DNA of 5,570 bases from Chloroflexota bacterium (GTDB lineage: Bacteria; Chloroflexota; Limnocylindria; P2-11E), in contig VGPA01000099.1 of the NCBI GenBank assembly GCA_016875665.1, positions 1 through 5,570 on the forward strand, given 5' to 3'. Under the pieces are notes generated by a model. It ran no database searches. It was given only the letters and a program-made list of their open reading frames with translations, and was not told where the DNA came from. The position numbers were made by a program, and so were the translations under genes. How positions within the stretch are numbered: the first letter of the stretch is position 1; each line of letters begins with the position of its first letter. This document shows, in pieces, positions 3,333-5,570 of this stretch.

Positions 3333-5570
3333 GTGGACATCCAGCAGCTTCGCTCGTGGATCTTCGAGGTCTTTGAGCCACTCGAGGACGAGCGGGAATA
3401 CATCGTCTTTGATGCGGCCCGCGGCAACCTCCTCATCGACGTTCCCCCCTTCAGCGAGCGCGCCCTGCGCCTCTATCGCGGCGCCGGCCGTGCCTCGATC
3501 CTGCTCGTCACCAGCGCCGCGCGCGCCCGTGATGCGCACCGCTATCGCGAGACCCTCGGCGTTCAGATCGCGGCTCATGAGCGCGACGCGGGGGCGGTGA
3601 CCGGCGGCGCCGACGTCACCTTCACGGACCGCAGCGTCCTCCGCCCGGACGCGACCGCACTGCGCGTCGGCGAGACCAGCGTGCTCCTCCTCAAGACGGC
3701 GGGCGGCGTCCTCATCACCGGCGACCTCGATCTCGCCTCGCCGGACGCGGCGAGCCTCCTCGACCTCGAGTTCTCCGCGGTCCTCTCCATGCGCGGCGCT
3801 CCGATCTGGAGCGCGGGCAGGGATGAACTCCAGCGGCGTCAGGGCACGCTCCCGGCGGCCCGGCGGCGCTTCGGCATCTTCTTGCAGGCGCCGTGGGATC
3901 GAGGGTACAAGGGCCGCCTCGAGGACCAGATGAAGCCCAATCCGCTGATCCCCACGGACGCGACGGTCGCCCGTGAGGCCGCGATGGGCCCCGGGACGCT
4001 CGTCGTCGCGCGCGAATCGCGTGATCTGATCGAGCGTCCCGCGCGTCCGGCGTGGCAGGCCGCCGCATCGGCCGCGACCGCGGCACCGGCACCCGCACTG
4101 ACGGGCGGCAAGCGCCCGCGCAGCTTCGAGGAGGACTGGGCTGCCCCCGCGTCGCCCGCGCCTTCGACGACCGTCGCGAACGCGGCGCGCGACATCCAGC
4201 CCGAGCACCGCCCCGTGCGGCTGGGCGCGCGATTCCGCGAGATTCCCTTCGCCGCGCTCGCCGGAGCGCCGGTCGTGGACACCGCCGGCGGCATCGACGT
4301 GTCACCCGACGGACGTGAGGTCGCGTTCGCCTGGGATCGCGGGGAAGGCTTCGAGATCTGCGTTGCGCCGCTCGCCGGCGACCGTGTGTTCCAGCTCACG
4401 GCCGCGGGCGGCTACTCTGCGGCGCCTCGCTGGTCGCCCGATGGAAAGTGGCTCGCGTTCCTCCGCGACGGCGCGCTGCTCGTCACCGACCGCGACGGCA
4501 AGGCCGAGCGAACGCTCGCCAACGGCGCGCGCGACCACGCATGGTCGCCCAATGGCGAGACCATCGCGTACGCGAACGGCAAGGGCATCGCCGTCGTTGC
4601 CCGGGCCGGCGGCGCGACGCGCACCCTCACCAGCCGAGCCGGGGACGCGACCCCGGCATGGTCACCGGACGGGTCCGCGGTGGTCTTCACGCGCGACGGG
4701 GCCCTGTTCGTCGCCGCGGGCGGAGGCGGATCCGAGCGGCGCATCGAGACGGGCGGCCGCGCGTCGGAGCCTCGTTGGTCGCCCGACGGCCGGCGCCTGG
4801 CCGTGACCGTCGAGCGCGAGGGGCGTCCGATGGTCGCGCTCGTGACCCCCGACGGGGGCGACCTCGAGCTTCCCCTTCGCACGCCGTTCGCGGAATGGGG
4901 CGCCGTGTGGCGGCCCGACCTCCGGGGCATCGTCTACCTCCACGACGAGGACGGGTCCATCGGCGTCCATCGCATGTTTCTGTCGTCTCGCGCGACCACG
5001 CCGATCGCCGACGCGGCCGGCGTGTACGCGTCGCCGCGCATCGGCCCCGACAGCGAGAGCGTCGTGTTCGTGCACACCGACGCCACCGCCCCGGCGGACA
5101 TCTGGCTGCGCCCCCAGCGGGCGGTCGAGCCCCGGCGGATCACCAGCTCGAGTGCCGGGCTCGACCGCGAGCTGCTCGTGCGGCCGGTCCCGGCCCGGTT
5201 CCCGTCCGGCGCGCGCACGGTGCGCGCGCTCCTCTTCGTCCCGCACGCCGAGGCGGTGAAGCGGCAGGGCAAGCCGCCCGCCATCGTGTCAGCCCTCGGC
5301 TCGCACCACGACCGGTTCGACCCGTTCGCGCAGATCATGGCCAACCGCGGCTACGTGGTCGTCGTGCCCTCCGTGCAGGAGGACGCCGACCTCATCGCGG
5401 CCGCTGAGTGGATCGCCGCCGAAGGCATCGCCGACCCGACGCGCATCGGCCTCGTCGGGCTGAACGCCGCGGCGACGTCGGGACAGGCGGCGCAGCGCTT
5501 CGCGTCGGCGCTCGACGGCGACGCGGGCACCGCGCTCGCGGGCGCCGAGCGCATCGAGGCGATGCGCCGC
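3333..5570 (+). CDS. Degenerate MBL domain + PD40/TolB propeller + degenerate S9-type hydrolase (runs off right edge)
   Basis: An uninterrupted frame of 746 codons from GTG 3333 to the window end; the C-terminus is missing. There is no signal peptide, so it is probably cytoplasmic. Residues about 20-165 follow the metallo-beta-lactamase order (NLLIDVPPFSERALR; LLVTS; AHRYRETLG; AHERDA; GGVLITGDL). However, the HxHxDH site reads S61-A-A63-R-A65-R66, the GHT histidine is Glu114 and the late histidine is Arg154; only Asp131 survives. Residues 180-232 are of unknown type. A Pro/Ala-rich linker spans about 235-300. A beta-propeller follows, with WSPDG-like blade motifs at 324-327, 368-371, 405-408, 444-447 and 483-486 and weaker ones near 527 and 571. 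From about 612 the S9 prolyl-oligopeptidase-like hydrolase begins (FDPFAQIMANRGYVVVVPS, 662-680; IADPTRIGLVGLN, 699-711). In it, GxSxG is replaced by G709-L-N711-A-A713, and the HGG oxyanion motif by LGS (655-657). It is probably non-catalytic. An internal start that would separate the domains is possible but not needed. Confidence 0.82.
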   Translation, partial: MDIQQLRSWIFEVFEPLEDEREYIVFDAARGNLLIDVPPFSERALRLYRGAGRASILLVTSAARARDAHRYRETLGVQIAAHERDAGAVTGGADVTFTDRSVLRPDATALRVGETSVLLLKTAGGVLITGDLDLASPDAASLLDLEFSAVLSMRGAPIWSAGRDELQRRQGTLPAARRRFGIFLQAPWDRGYKGRLEDQMKPNPLIPTDATVAREAAMGPGTLVVARESRDLIERPARPAWQAAASAATAAPAPALTGGKRPRSFEEDWAAPASPAPSTTVANAARDIQPEHRPVRLGARFREIPFAALAGAPVVDTAGGIDVSPDGREVAFAWDRGEGFEICVAPLAGDRVFQLTAAGGYSAAPRWSPDGKWLAFLRDGALLVTDRDGKAERTLANGARDHAWSPNGETIAYANGKGIAVVARAGGATRTLTSRAGDATPAWSPDGSAVVFTRDGALFVAAGGGGSERRIETGGRASEPRWSPDGRRLAVTVEREGRPMVALVTPDGGDLELPLRTPFAEWGAVWRPDLRGIVYLHDEDGSIGVHRMFLSSRATTPIADAAGVYASPRIGPDSESVVFVHTDATAPADIWLRPQRAVEPRRITSSSAGLDRELLVRPVPARFPSGARTVRALLFVPHAEAVKRQGKPPAIVSALGSHHDRFDPFAQIMANRGYVVVVPSVQEDADLIAAAEWIAAEGIADPTRIGLVGLNAAATSGQAAQRFASALDGDAGTALAGAERIEAMRR

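Noticed and set aside
2910..4208. 432-codon open frame on the minus strand across three plus-strand genes
   Set aside because: It covers the end of the winged-helix gene, the small gene and the MBL-like region. The plus-strand frames there have ribosome binding sites and domain signatures, while this one is an Arg-rich shadow.
3980..4260. Separate gene start between the MBL-like and propeller regions
   Set aside because: The frame is continuous and the connecting segment reads like a Pro/Ala linker. I saw no clear ribosome binding site before an in-frame start there, so a single fused protein is the simpler reading, though not proven.
4431..4789. Recurring near-identical DNA around TGG-TCG-CCC-GA (4431, 4542, 4659, 4776)
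   Set aside because: These are the in-frame WSPDG-type blade motifs of the beta-propeller, explained by protein repeats rather than by a DNA-level repeat or CRISPR.
4448..5407. 319-codon open frame on the plus strand inside the propeller region
   Set aside because: It is the same DNA as the WSPDG-repeat propeller read in another frame. The product is highly Arg-rich and has no motif.

Overview
The window is high-GC (about 70% by eye) bacterial chromosomal DNA, densely coding, with strong G/C bias at third codon positions. It uses GTG and TTG starts freely, and some genes lack a Shine-Dalgarno sequence while others have a clear one. This fits a free-living GC-rich lineage such as Actinomycetota, Chloroflexota/Dormibacterota or a similar soil group. 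The sequence alone does not settle the phylum. I saw no tRNA, rRNA, CRISPR array, insertion sequence or attachment site.

Left block, minus strand (1-1728): a two-gene operon read right to left. A rhodanese-MoeB/ThiF fusion (529-1728) activates and sulfurates a ubiquitin-like sulfur carrier. Eight bases after its stop begins a lipoprotein (520 down to 1, running off the window) that looks like the N-terminal part of an S41 (C-terminal-processing-like) peptidase. The ribosome binding site of the second gene is embedded in the stop of the first.

Centre (1729-1784): a short divergent control region of about 56 bases. A TANNNT-type -10 box lies close to the moeB-like ATG, which itself has no Shine-Dalgarno sequence.

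Right block, plus strand (1785-5570): four genes in one orientation. First is a four-helix DUF4149/TMEM205-like membrane protein (1785-2261). It overlaps by 4 bases a winged-helix protein resembling the AlkZ/YcaQ-related family (2258-3049). After 52 bases come a 76-residue protein of unknown function (3102-3332) and, starting on the very next base, a very long open frame that runs off the right edge (3333-5570, 746 codons seen).

The long frame is the most unusual item. It joins a metallo-beta-lactamase-like domain that has lost nearly all metal ligands, a Pro/Ala-rich linker, a TolB/PD40-type beta-propeller of about seven blades, and the start of an S9-type alpha/beta-hydrolase whose nucleophile serine position is Asn and whose oxyanion motif is eroded. 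Both enzyme-like ends therefore look like pseudoenzymes around an intact propeller. This suggests a scaffold, sensor or binding protein, with the tightly coupled 76-residue protein as a possible partner.
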